Shown here piece after piece: positions 1-10,208 of a DNA stretch of 38,906 nucleotides. The notes under the pieces are model-generated. The model ran no database searches. It saw nothing but the letters and a program-made list of their open reading frames with translations, and was not told the DNA's origin. The position numbers and the translations under genes are program-made. Location: contig MEDY01000352.1 in NCBI GenBank assembly GCA_001724265.1, positions 1 through 38,906 of the forward strand. The letters are read 5' to 3'. How positions within the stretch are numbered: the stretch's first letter is position 1; each line of letters opens with the position of its first letter. The DNA is from Rhizaria sp. SCN 62-66 (Eukaryota > Rhizaria, unplaced).

Positions 1-69
1 CACCTTTATATACCCGCCCCGAAACGACCGTGGGTGGTGTTTGCCCCAGTGTGAGCCTGTGAGACTTGG
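1..69. repeat. Direct repeat copy 1 (partner at 477-531)
   Basis: The block begins CACCTTTATATACCC and ends GTGAGCCTGTGAGACTTGG. It recurs at 477-531 with one substitution (gcccc versus acccc) and lacks there about 14 bases (GGTGGTGTTTGCCC or equivalent) in the middle. Copy 1 touches the window edge, so its true left end is not visible. Function is unknown; it could be an intergenic repeat family or a duplicated promoter, since both copies carry the TATA-like string. Confidence 0.7.
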
Positions 70-81
70 TATTTTATGCTA

Positions 82-336
82 AATGTCGGCGGTAACAACA
101 GATCCTTTAAACACAGAAAACACACACTTTAAAGACAGAATCCTTCTGTGTGTGTTAACAGAAAACACCACCCTTGTATCCGGAGCTTGGTAGGTCGTTG
201 GGTGCCGTTTCTATGTGGTTTTCCTGTGTGAGAGTCCCTTTATGTAAAATTTCGCGCGTAACATCTCGTTGTGTATTACACGGAGACTTGGATTAACAAG
301 ACATTTGGCGTACTCTCTGTTGTTACCGCCGACATT
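82..336. mobile_element. Short element bounded by 20-bp perfect inverted repeats (MITE-like)
   Basis: The 20 bases AATGTCGGCGGTAACAACAG at 82-101 are repeated as their exact reverse complement at 317-336. The 255-bp unit is non-coding and AT-rich, which is the form of a non-autonomous miniature inverted-repeat transposable element. I do not see a clear target-site duplication at its edges, so the mobile-element reading is an inference. A hairpin-forming intergenic repeat is the alternative. Confidence 0.5.
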
Positions 337-476
337 CCAGTCGACAGCATTTGCCGGCCGCGATATCACTCTCTTCTTCTATGAAAACAATAAGAACCAA
401 GTATATAATTCAAATTTTATACTGTGTCTATGATAATTTTCACAGAAAAGAGAAGTCTGTGTTCACAGGAAAACAC

Positions 477-531
477 CACCTTTATATACCCACCCCGAAA
501 CGACCGTGCAGTGTGAGCCTGTGAGACTTGG
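477..531. repeat. Direct repeat copy 2 (partner at 1-69)
   Basis: This is the shorter copy of the block at 1-69, with the same TTTATATACC core and the same right end. The two copies flank the inverted-repeat element at 82-336. Confidence 0.7.
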
Positions 532-1014
532 GCGCGACAAAAATTGCCACATTCCCTCGTGTAAAGAAGGATTCCAATGATATAATTAAAACGATTTACT
601 GGTGTGGTGGAATTTAATTCAGTTCTACCCACCATTTGACTATTAACGATAATTTTCGCGCAGGCTAATCGGTGCACCTCTTCAGTCTACGTGACCTCTC
701 CGCAACGCTTGACATCACAATTGTTTCATTCCTCTCAACATAACAACTTGAAACCAGCGCGTAGTGTTCTGGGGACATGCGGCATACTCTTTTCCATGTA
801 TATCTTACCATTATTTTGTTATTGACTAATTCTGCTCGCTGCTTTGCCTTGCTCCAGTGCTCCTGGGTGGCTTCCTGTGTGCAGTCGCTTTCTGCCTCAA
901 ACTGACCTGACACACACCTTCGCAGCCAGCCGCACATCAGCTCGACGTTACTTGTTCTCCCAACACGCGACGCGTTACGAGGGGCGACCGCAGCACCCTC
1001 CCCCCGTCCCCACT

Positions 1015-4000
1015 ATGTCACGATGGAGGACGTCGTCCGCGGGTGCCTTGCCCACGCTGGTTTGGAAGAGCCTGCTGCTCAAAGCGCGCTCGCCGCTCTG
1101 GTTCGCGCTCGAGCTCCTGCTCCCCGTGCTCGCCATTGTGCTCCTGGGGCTCGCCAAGGACCAGATCTACGGCATGGCCGACATGGCGGCTGACGAGATC
1201 GAGCTCTACACCACGGGCCTCACCGCCAGCACAGCGCTGTCATACACGCTCACAAGGGGCGTCGTCAAACCCGGGACGTTCGCCGCGCCCTTCGCCTTTG
1301 TCGGCTCCGACGAGAGCTGGGAGGCATTTTCCTCTTTTTTGACATCCGAGCTGATCCCGGCCCCGCCCCAGCCGCTGACGGCGGCGAACCTCACCCGTTT
1401 CGCGTCATATGCGGAGCTGATGGCGGCGTTCACGGAGCCTGTGTGCGAGGGCTGCACGGAAGTGCGCGCGCGCATTCATCTCGCAGTTGTCGAACGTGTT
1501 GTTGAGGTCACGCGGAACAGGGTTGTTGAGACGACGAGAGGGAGCATGGGCAATCGAGCAGCAGCTGAGACCTTGGTTGAGCACACCGAAGATGCTGCAG
1601 CCTCTGCTGGAGCTGCGGCCACTGCCGACAACGCGGAAGATGAAGTCAAGTACGTGTGGGAGTTTTACCAGCACTACAGCACGTCCTACCGCCTTGTTGA
1701 CATGGAGCCCTTCAACATGATCAACCGCAACGCCCAATACTACGGCGTCAACTCCTTCACCTACGTCGGCCCGTTCGCACTCCTCGAGGGGCTGCGCGCG
1801 CGCGTGCTCCGCAAACACGGTGCCGTTGCACTGCCCGACCCCGACGGGCCTGTGACGTTGCAGGCCGTCTCGGACGCGTTTGTGTATGCGTTAGGCGGGG
1901 CGCCGGCGCCACAGGGCCGCGCCAACTCGCACCTGCGCCGCGGCGACTCGCTGCTCGCGATTGGCGCGTCGGTCGCGTTCGTCGTGCCCTTCCTGGCGCT
2001 GCTGTCGGCCGTGGTGGCGGAGCGCGAGACGCTTATGTGCGAGATGCTCCGCATTACCGGGATCGGGCTCTCGGCGGTCGTGCTGTCATGGGCCGCTGTG
2101 TACGGACTCCTGCTCGCCGGCACCGCGCTGTGCGTCACGCTCGTCGCCAAGGTCGCCGTCTTCCCAAACGTCGCATTCTCGGTGCTCTACGTTCCGCTGC
2201 TCGCCGCGTGCGCTAACATCATCGCGCTGGCGCTGCTTTTCTCGCTCTTCTTCTCCTCCGCGCGCCTCGCGCAGCTCACGGGCGCGCTCGTCTTCGCGCT
2301 GTCCTGGGCCTTCTACAGCGCCGTCAAGTCGTCCTTGCCCGCGCCCGCGGACGATTTATGCTCCTCTGGCATTACCGCCCTCGCAGGCTCCGCGTTTGGC
2401 CCCTCGGGGCTCACCAGCGCGCTCGCATGGGTCGCCTACCGCAGCCGAGTCGCCGGCGGCGGCGGCGCCGTGCCTTGGCGCAGCGTCGGCTCCTGCTCCG
2501 AGGGCTACTCGCTGCAGGCCGTGTGCGTTGCGCTGGTGGCCGGCGCGGTCGTGTGCTTTGCCGCCGCAGCCTATGCGTACGCCGTTGTCGGCGCGCTCCA
2601 GGGAGACGTGTTCCGCCTTGCCGCCTTGTGCGCCCCCTTCCGCAGCTGCTGCTGTTGCGGCGACGAGGGCGACCGCGACAGCGACGGTGGCGACGATGAC
2701 GGTGGCGGGCCCAGCGACCGTGCGCAGCGCACGCGGCGGCGGCGCGGCGCGCGCCATGGGGCCGCCAGCGCCAGTGCCAGCGCCTGCGCCGGATCCTGTG
2801 ACGCGGGCGTGACGCTTGACGCGAGCGTGATGACCACTGCTGCTGCGGCGGCGGTGTTGGCGGGCGACGACAGTGCGGGCGCCGGCGACAGCAACGCGAC
2901 TGCGGGCGCGGAGGACGTGGGCGTCGACGTGTACGCGTTGCCGGCGCGGTATCACCCGTGTGCGCGCATCGAAGCGAGTGAGACGAAACAACCACAGCAG
3001 ACTCAAGACACTGATGCCGAATATGGTAACGGTGACGGTGAAAAAGAAGATGAAGATGACGATGATGAGATTGTGCGTATTCGCAACCTACGCAAAGAGT
3101 ACCCCTCGAGTAACCTCGTTGCCGTGAAGCGGCTTAACTTAGACATCCACCGGGGCGAGCTGTTCGCCCTTTTGGGCCACAACGGTGCCGGCAAGAGCAC
3201 GGTGCTCAACATCCTCTCGGGCCTGTGCAAGCCCACGGCGGGCGGCGCGCGCATTGACGGCGTGGACCTCCGCGACTGCCACCGTACCGTCGCCCCCACA
3301 GCCTCTCTTAAACAGTACTTCCAGCACCAGCACCAGAACAGCAGCAGCGACGGCGGCGCCAGTGGGTTGCTCTTGCGCACCAACGGGCCGTCGATCGGCG
3401 TGTGCCCGCAGCACGATATCTTGTACCCGTCGTTGACGCCGCGCGACCACCTGGAGCTTTTCGCGCGCCTCCGCGGTGTCCCGCGCGCCGTGCGTATCGC
3501 TGAGGTGAACCGCTGGCTGCGCGCGCTGAACCTGCTTGACCGCGGCGACGCGTACGGGCGCCTGCGCGGCCGTGTGATTGCCGACGCGCCGGTGAGCACG
3601 CTGTCGGGCGGGCAGCGGCGGTGCGTGTCGCTGGGCATCGCGCTGATCGGCGACCCGAAGCTGGTGATCCTAGACGAGCCGACGGCGGGGCTGGATGTCG
3701 CGGCGCAGGCCTCGGTGCGCGCGCTGCTGCAGGAGCAGCGCAGGCACCGCGCGATTCTGCTTACGACGCACTCGATGGAGGAGGCCGAGATCTGTGACCG
3801 TATCGGCATCCTTGCCAACGGTTCGCTGCAGACCGTAGGCTCGAGTCTGTTCCTCAAGCGCACGTTCGGCGCCGGGTACACGCTGTCTGTGACCAAGGCG
3901 CCCGAGGAGTCGCTGCTCGAGACTGCGACGCGCGGCAAGCGCGCCGTCGCCGCCGCGGCCGCCGCGCTGGCCGCGCTGGAGCCGACTGCGGAGGAGCTAG

Positions 4001-7000
4001 CCGTGGAGGAAGCCACGCGCGTGCGGCTCTCGCCCGCTGGCCGCCGCATTGCGCGCGCGCTGGCGCGGGCGATTCCCGAGCTGGTGACGATGTCGGACTT
4101 GGGGCCCGAGATGTCGTTTGCGGTCCCCACCGCCGCCGTGCCACGCCTGCCCGATCTGCTCAACACCGTCGAGCGGGACAAGGCCGCGCTGGGCGTCGCG
4201 TCGTTTGCGGTGTCCGTGACTCCGCTGTCGGATGTGTTCTTCACTGTTGCCAACGCCGCCGTCGTCGACGACGACTCACCCGACGCCGTGGTCACGATCC
4301 CGTCGGTTCCCCTCGTGCATGCTGCGCCGGCTTCGCAACAGTGGGGTGAGGACGACACGGAGCGCGCGACGTCGGCTATGGGGACGAGCGCGAGTGCGGC
4401 GGCTTCACTCGATGGGACGGACTTTTTTGGTACGACTGAGCGCAACCTTAGTCACACTGCACACGTGCGCGACTGTGTCACTACTGACACAGAAGGCACT
4501 GAGTCTGCCCCGTGCGAGCAGTTGAGTGCTGCGCCGTCGTCGACCTCGGCTCATTCGTTTTCTTCTGTCACGCGACGCAGAGACTGGAATGCTCCGCACG
4601 CACTGCCGGGCGCCGCAGCGGACTCCGTTGTTGCTCGAAGTGTTAGAGTGAACACCGCCGGATCAGGCAAGATTGACAACGGCGCTGACATCAATGGTTT
4701 CTACGAGAAAGACGACGATTTGTGGCAGGACGACTTTGCGCAGCGGCGTCTGTACGGCCGCTCCGTGTTTTGCTCGATTCTCGGTGCGTTGTACTGCAAG
4801 CGCGCGATCGTCGCGCGCCGTGAGGGCGTCGCGATCCTGGTGCAGACGCTCGCGCCCGTGGTTGCGCTGGGCGCGTGCCTCATCGCGCTGTGGCTCGCCT
4901 CGGTCCCCATGACGCAGTCGGACCCGATGAAGCCGTACTCGCACAGCGTGTTCGACTCACTGCCGTACCCGCCATGGCTCGCCGTGCCGCAGCTCTTCGA
5001 CGCCCCCGCGTCCGTGGCGGACTTCCACAGCGACATGATGCGGTACAACGGCATTTCCGCGCAGGATGTCGGCGGGCCGGACATGCTGCCGATGGAGCGC
5101 TGTGCGGACCCGTTTCTGTACAAAGACCTCCTGGACGGGTACATACGTGTGCGGCCGGAGACGCAGTTCTTCTACGGGCTCGCCGAGGTCTGCGTCGCCG
5201 ACAACCTGTACCCTACCGCTGCGGGCAATCATCTGACGGCGCGCGACAATGGCCCTGTCTCTCGCACTGCGGAGGTCAACAATACCAATGACGACGACGA
5301 CGACGACAGTATTTTATCGCTCAAAGCCAGCAACACGACACGCTTTGAGTCGCTAATCCTCCTTAACGGGTCTACGGTTGACGCGCTGCCCATCATCATC
5401 GTCGGCACGACCAACGTACTGCTGGCTGCGGCCTACGAGCGCGCCGCCGCGCAGGAACCGCCACACGCGAACTTGCCGCCCAAGGCGAGCATCGAGGTAA
5501 GTTTCACGATTGTTGACGCGCCTCAGTCGTGGAACATCTTCTCGACCCGGTCCGCAGTCGCCCTGTTTGGGTCTGGTGTCGTCATTTTTATCGGAATCCT
5601 CACCTCGACTTTCGGCCACATTATCGTGCTTGAGCGCACGAACTTTAGTAAGCACTTGCAGCTCGTTTCAGGCGCGTCATCAGCTGTCTATTGGCTTGCG
5701 CACGCTCTTTGGGATGCCACATTGGCCGCACTGTTATTTGTGTTCCTGTTGATCATTGATGCTGTACTGAAGATGAAATTGTTTACAACTTTTGTTATTC
5801 TGGCGTATTGGCTTTTTTTCATGATGGTTATTCCATTTTCCTATTGTGTTGCAATGTTCTCCGGCACTCCTGCCCGTTGCCAAACTATTTTGGCTTCGTG
5901 TCATGTGTTTGGAATCTTTACTTCCCTGGTTGCGATTGCTACAAGCAGTATTCCATCTTCACCTAACTACGTGTCCTTCAACTATGTGTTTATCAACGCT
6001 GCGCTTATCCCGCTAGGTGGGCTCATTACGACGCTTGTCTCTTCTCTTGACTCTGAAAAGTGGCCCTACGACTACCGCCTTGCCCTTGTAAGCACGGCCG
6101 GCGGCGCACTGCTGTTCACCGCCCTGCTGGTCTTGCTCGAGTCGCACGCACGCCAGGGCCTGCGCGACTGGGTCACGTGCTCCGCCCCGCCCGCGAGTTT
6201 GCGCAACCCGGCGCGGAGCGAGTGGCCCGCGCGTGAGGATCCCGATGTCGCGGCCGAGCGCGAGGCAGTGCTCAACGGCGAGCGCGAGAACGCGATGTAC
6301 TACCCCGTGGTGTGCTACGGGCTGCGCAAGGTGTTTCCACCACGTCGCTTCCCGCCCGCGCCCGCGCACGTGGCCGTCAGCGACCTGCACTTTGCCGTCG
6401 CCAAGGGCGAGTGCTTTGGCCTCTTGGGCTCCAACGGCGCTGGCAAGACGAGCGTGCTGCAGATGCTCACGGGAGGAATGCTGCCCACGTCAGGTGCCGC
6501 CACTGTCAGCGGCTTTGACATCCAGGTACGTTATTATCGTCTGCTGTGGCTTTTAACTAAAGCTATCTTGGCCGGTGGATCAAAATTTACTGCACTCTGA
6601 CATAAGTAACTCCGTTTTATTGACTCAGACAAACTTGTTCTCACACCATCATGCTGTATTTTGCACTGTTTTCGCTCCTTATTCAAGGTTGACTCGGAGG
6701 CCGTGGCGACCGTTGTTGGTTACTGCCCGCAATTCGACGCCTTCGTGCCACAGCTGACGGGCCGTGAGAATCTCCGTCTGTTCGCGCGCCTCCGCGGCGT
6801 TTCTGGCGAACAGATCTCCCTGTACGTGACGGAGCTGCTGCGCCACCTGACCCTCGAAGGCTGCGTGGACCGGCCCGCTGAGACGTACTCTGGCGGCAAC
6901 AAGCGCAAGCTCTCGGTGGGGATCGCGCTCATTGGGAACCCGCCGATCGTGATCCTGGACGAGCCCTCGACCGGCGTGGACCCGCAGGCGCGGCGCTCGA

Positions 7001-7609
7001 TGTGGCGCCTCATCTCGTCCACGATGGCGCACCGCGACCACGCACTCGATGGAAGAAGCAGAGGCGCTGTGTGACCGCGTGAGCATCATGCACGCAGGCG
7101 TGCTGAAGTGCATCGGCCGCCCCACCGCGCTCAAGAGCTCGCACGGCGGTGGCTTCCTTGTTACGCTGTCTTCCGCGCGCGCCGCGCTTCTCGAAGTGGC
7201 GGCTGCGGCGGTACTGAGACGCTTTCCACACGCGCGCCGCAAGGACCGCCGCGGCGTCACACTCAAGATTTTCCTCCCGGCCGCCGCAGAGACGACGACG
7301 GTGCACGCCGTGGGCGCCGTCTCTGCAGAAGAGGACGGGACCGCGGGCGCTGATGCGGGTGTGAATGCTGCGAGTGTGGGTGTGGTGACAGCGGCGCGTG
7401 TGTTCCGCGCGTTGGAGGAGATCAAGGCGGCGACGGGCGTGGACACCTACTCCGTCGCCACGTCGACCCTCGAGGACGTCTTTCTCCGCATCGTCGCGCC
7501 AAGCCTTGCCGCTTCGGCCATCCCCGCCTCGCCCATAATGGCGACTGGGACAGCGACGGAGACGACTGCGGGCTCGGTGGACGGGCTTGATGCGCCGCTT
7601 TTGGCGTGA
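1015..7609 (+). CDS. ABCA: ABCA-type full-length ABC transporter, apparent frameshift in the second nucleotide-binding domain
   Basis: This is an ATP-driven membrane transporter of the A subfamily, whose members mostly move lipids. Exon 1 is 1015-6525 and exon 2 is 6688-7609; the 162-bp phase-0 intron has donor GTACGT and acceptor CAAG. The first ATG in frame is 1015. The order is one membrane helix (about residues 23-44), a long lumenal loop, several more helices, NBD1 (Walker A GHNGAGKST 721-729, LSGGQ from 863, Walker B LVILDEP 883-889, H-loop TTHSMEE), a regulatory segment, the second membrane half, and NBD2 (Walker A GSNGAGKTS at 1805, YSGGNKRK, IVILDEPSTGVD). NBD1 carries an insertion of about 30 residues before its Q-loop. 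In NBD2 the frame breaks at 7036: the codons for HR are followed by one base and then TTHSMEEAE in the next frame. Comparison with NBD1 (HRAILLTTHSMEE) implies 11 missing bases. The C-terminus has the family motif STLEDVFLR and ends in TGA. The gene is either a recent null allele or carries an assembly error. Confidence 0.92.
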
Positions 7610-8668
7610 GAACGTATTTGTGTAGCTCGCATGCACAGCGTTTGCGGAATGTTGTACAAAGGGGAATTAATATGTTGTGATAGCTGTCATTCTTTCATTG
7701 TGTTTGTAGTCGTTACATAGCTTAACACTCTGGTAAAGTTAAACCGAAGTAAATATATAGTGTACAGCCATTTGTGTTTTCGGTGACGCTTGTACACTCA
7801 CGTGCAATAAAAACACGCAATGCTGTTTATGTTATGATTGTGGTGTAGCAGTACATTTGGTGTTACACGCGTGGAGAGATGTACGAGGTGTCAATTCTAA
7901 GAGATGTTAATCTCTTGTGAGAAGCCAACGCGAGTTATCTCAATATTCGAATTAAGCATGCTTAAAAGGCAAGAGGATGATCTCGCTTGACACTTGCTCA
8001 GTTGTTGTTGCTCCCCTTGGTGTTCTTTTTCGCAAAGGCGCCCTCCGGCCCGAGATCTGCTGTGTCGTTGTCAGCAGCAACGGATGTGGGAGACTGCATC
8101 TCGCAAGCCTCGAGAAAGATCTTCTTCCTCTCAGCCACAGCGGCTATTTCCACTAGAATCAGCGCGCATCCTATCGAAGCGAGCAATTGTTAAACCGGAT
8201 AAGTTTAAATAAGCACACCCTGAATGAAAATGTGCTTTTGTATTTCTCGTAAATAAGGCATGTTGGGGATCTCGGTGACGGTCTTACACACACGCAATTG
8301 CGAGGTGGCGTTTTCTGGAGATTTTCGTCATCCAGATATGGTGTTAGATGCAGTCTGAGCACGCGTTAGTTATATTCGCTCGAAGAGAGGTGACTATGTA
8401 ATAGATGAATAACAATGCGCTGCGTTTGTGGGCACAATCACACTGCGTGTCACATTGTTGCGTGTTATTTTGAACCTTTGCAGCATGTGATTTAAAGTGA
8501 CTCAGTTGGTGTTATTCCTAGCGGTGCCAAGCTGGGCCCGGCCCCCCGGTCTCATTTCCGCGCACAGCGGGCGCAACAAGATGACGCAAGTGGTGCACTC
8601 AGTGCACTCAATAATGCCCACACAGTATACGTCGTGACTGTCGATAGCTAAAGTCTGTGAAAGTGTGC
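7610..8668. other. Intergenic region between ABCA and LSM8, convergent 3' ends
   Basis: The region holds the 3' flanks of two convergent genes. A possible polyadenylation signal AATAAA lies at 7806-7811 on the plus strand. One short minus-strand open frame (7998-8186) has coding-like composition and is listed separately. Nothing else is recognised; a GC-rich patch around 8521-8580 is unexplained. Confidence 0.5.
7998..8186 (-). CDS. Possible small gene or terminal exon, unknown function
   Basis: An open frame of about 62 codons ends in TGA at 7998-8000. It has no ATG at its upstream edge, where an in-frame TAA lies at 8190-8192, so if real it must be a 3' exon. Candidate acceptors lie at GATAG and ATTCTAG just inside the frame. 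The peptide has a short hydrophobic run (CALILVEIAAV), then AERKKIFLEAC, then an Asn/Lys-rich tail. Its codons (GAG, AAG, ATC, AAC) look like those of real genes nearby. A short ATG frame at about 8331 on the same strand (starting MTKISRKRH) could be its first exon. I do not recognise a family. Confidence 0.2.
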   Translation of the reverse strand: MLASIGCALILVEIAAVAERKKIFLEACEMQSPTSVAADNDTADLGPEGAFAKKNTKGSNNN

Positions 8669-9264
8669 TCAGTGAACAATGGGCTTGAGAGGCTCGCCAC
8701 GTGTGGTCTCGAAGTCGATTTCGAGGTCGCGCGCCTCGTCAATCGGGCCCAAGCACGCGCTGTGCAGAGTGGGGGCAGAGAAAAACATAGCGGCAAGTGA
8801 TAGGGGGTACGAATGTGTAAGCAGCGGATGAGAAAGAGCAAGAGAGTAACAGACGCAAATCAGCACGAGATAAGTAATTGTTCATATCATTTATAGGCTG
8901 ATGCAGTTAGATTGCGCGTAAAGTGCGACATACACGTTGTCGCCTCGGACGAGGAGGAGGCCGCGGGGAACTTGCTCGATGGGGGCGTCAAGTGAGTACA
9001 CACGCTCGTGCGAGCTCGCCAGAATCAGGTTCGTGCGCTGGTCGTAGCCGCGGAAGATGCCGACAAAGATGCGGCCGTCGCATGTAACAACGTTGACGAT
9101 CTCTGTTGGGGTTATGTGTTGTCGTGCAACCGAGCGAAAGGATAGCAGGGAGGAACGACTGAGTGATAAAGAGGAGAAGAAGACCAAAAGGCATTATGAC
9201 AAAGAGAGAAATAGATGAACGTGTGTGACGTACGGTCAACCCACTGACTAAGCTCGCCCGACAT
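8669..9264 (-). CDS. LSM8: LSm8, U6 snRNA-associated Sm-like protein
   Basis: LSm8 is the subunit that makes the LSm2-8 ring nuclear; the ring binds the U6 snRNA 3' end. There are three exons on the minus strand: 9264-9234, 9102-8934 and 8759-8669, separated by introns of 131 bp (GTACGT...CAG) and 174 bp (GTATGT...CAG). The joined frame is 291 nt, 96 residues plus TGA, which is the usual length of the family. The Sm1 motif (VVTCDGRIFVGIFRGYDQ, then NLILASSHERV) and Sm2 motif (GLLLVRGDNV) are complete. The C-terminal GPIDEARDLEIDF and GEPLKPIVH are characteristic of LSm8 rather than other LSm paralogues. The splice phases (1, then 2) join codons cleanly, giving DQIVN at the first junction and RGDNVACL at the second. 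Confidence 0.95.
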
Positions 9265-10208
9265 GATGACACTGCCAGGAGACGGGAGTACGAGTCTGAA
9301 GAGAAGTCGGTGAAGACGCGGTGGGAGGAGCTTCAACAAAAGCATCGAAGGGAGAAGGAGATCGTAGTGAGAGAAAATGAAATTAAATGAGCAGAGTTGT
9401 GAGCACAAATTGAATATGCAGCAGATGTAAGGTCGTTAATAACGGTGGTATGACAGCACAGTTCTCCGACGAAGTTGAACCCAATCTTCAACGGACAACC
9501 ACACTACCGCCGTGTTCGGCTGGCCGGCTGGAGCGGGTTCGCAAAAAAGCGTTCCAATGACGACAAGCAAGCAAGCAAGCAAGACGAGCCACAACCGCGG
9601 AGAGACATCAAGCGACATCAATTGGTACCTTGAAAACATCGCGATAACGGCGAGAGAGCGAGATACGGCGTTATCATTAGTGAGAATAGCTTGCGGCATT
9701 GGATATATGTTTTGCTGTACGGCGATTTAATGACGCTATGCACTCTATTTCGGCTTCTTTTCGCCGCCTCGTGGCGAATCATGCTCTGGATGAATCTCCT
9801 TTCTGTTCCTGGCCTTTCTCGTTCACGTGCAGCCAATCAATCTGTGAAACATCCATTTTAGTTCTGCACGGATATTTTTATCTTGGTATATGTCATGTAT
9901 AGTCTCTAGACGCGTTTCCACTCACCACCTATGCTACTTTTCCTTCGCGTGCTTTTTCACTTTCGCGCCACCATCCCTTCTGTGGTGTGCCTTGCGCCTG
10001 CTTAGACTTTCTTTCCCCTGCTTCCACCAACGCCCTTGTTTCTGCCCGCTTGATTTTGTGCCGGGCAGTCGTCGTTTTCCTTGGTCGTCGCTTTCCGTAG
10101 CGCCCAGCTTCCCCCATTAGCCCGCCTCGCCGCCTCCCCTTTTCGACCGCTGCGAGGTTAAACTAAAACGAAACCAAACATCCACCCTGAACAACACAGA
10201 CTCAGCAA
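9265..10208. other. Divergent intergenic region between LSM8 and the ankyrin gene
   Basis: This holds both promoters. The 300 bases before 10209 are strongly pyrimidine-rich on the plus strand (TTTCC, CTTTC, CCCTT runs) and then switch to an A-rich stretch right before the ATG, so they are probably the 5' leader. A minus-strand open frame at 9436-9699 with one hydrophobic segment lies upstream of LSM8, but nothing else supports it. Confidence 0.5.

Larger units (their letters stand above)
1..1014. other. Repeat-bearing region upstream of the ABCA gene
   Basis: No convincing gene is seen here. The open frames are short, AT-rich and lack the GC-rich third positions of the real genes nearby. 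The stretch holds a pair of direct repeats and a short inverted-repeat element, listed separately. Each direct repeat starts with a TATA-like TTTATATACC. The last 150 bases before the ATG at 1015 are GC-rich and are probably the leader of the transporter gene. Confidence 0.5.

Noticed and set aside
9436-9699. 87-codon minus-strand frame with one hydrophobic segment
   Set aside because: It starts with ATG and could be a small membrane protein, but it lies where the LSM8 promoter must be, includes a simple GCTT repeat, and has no recognisable family.
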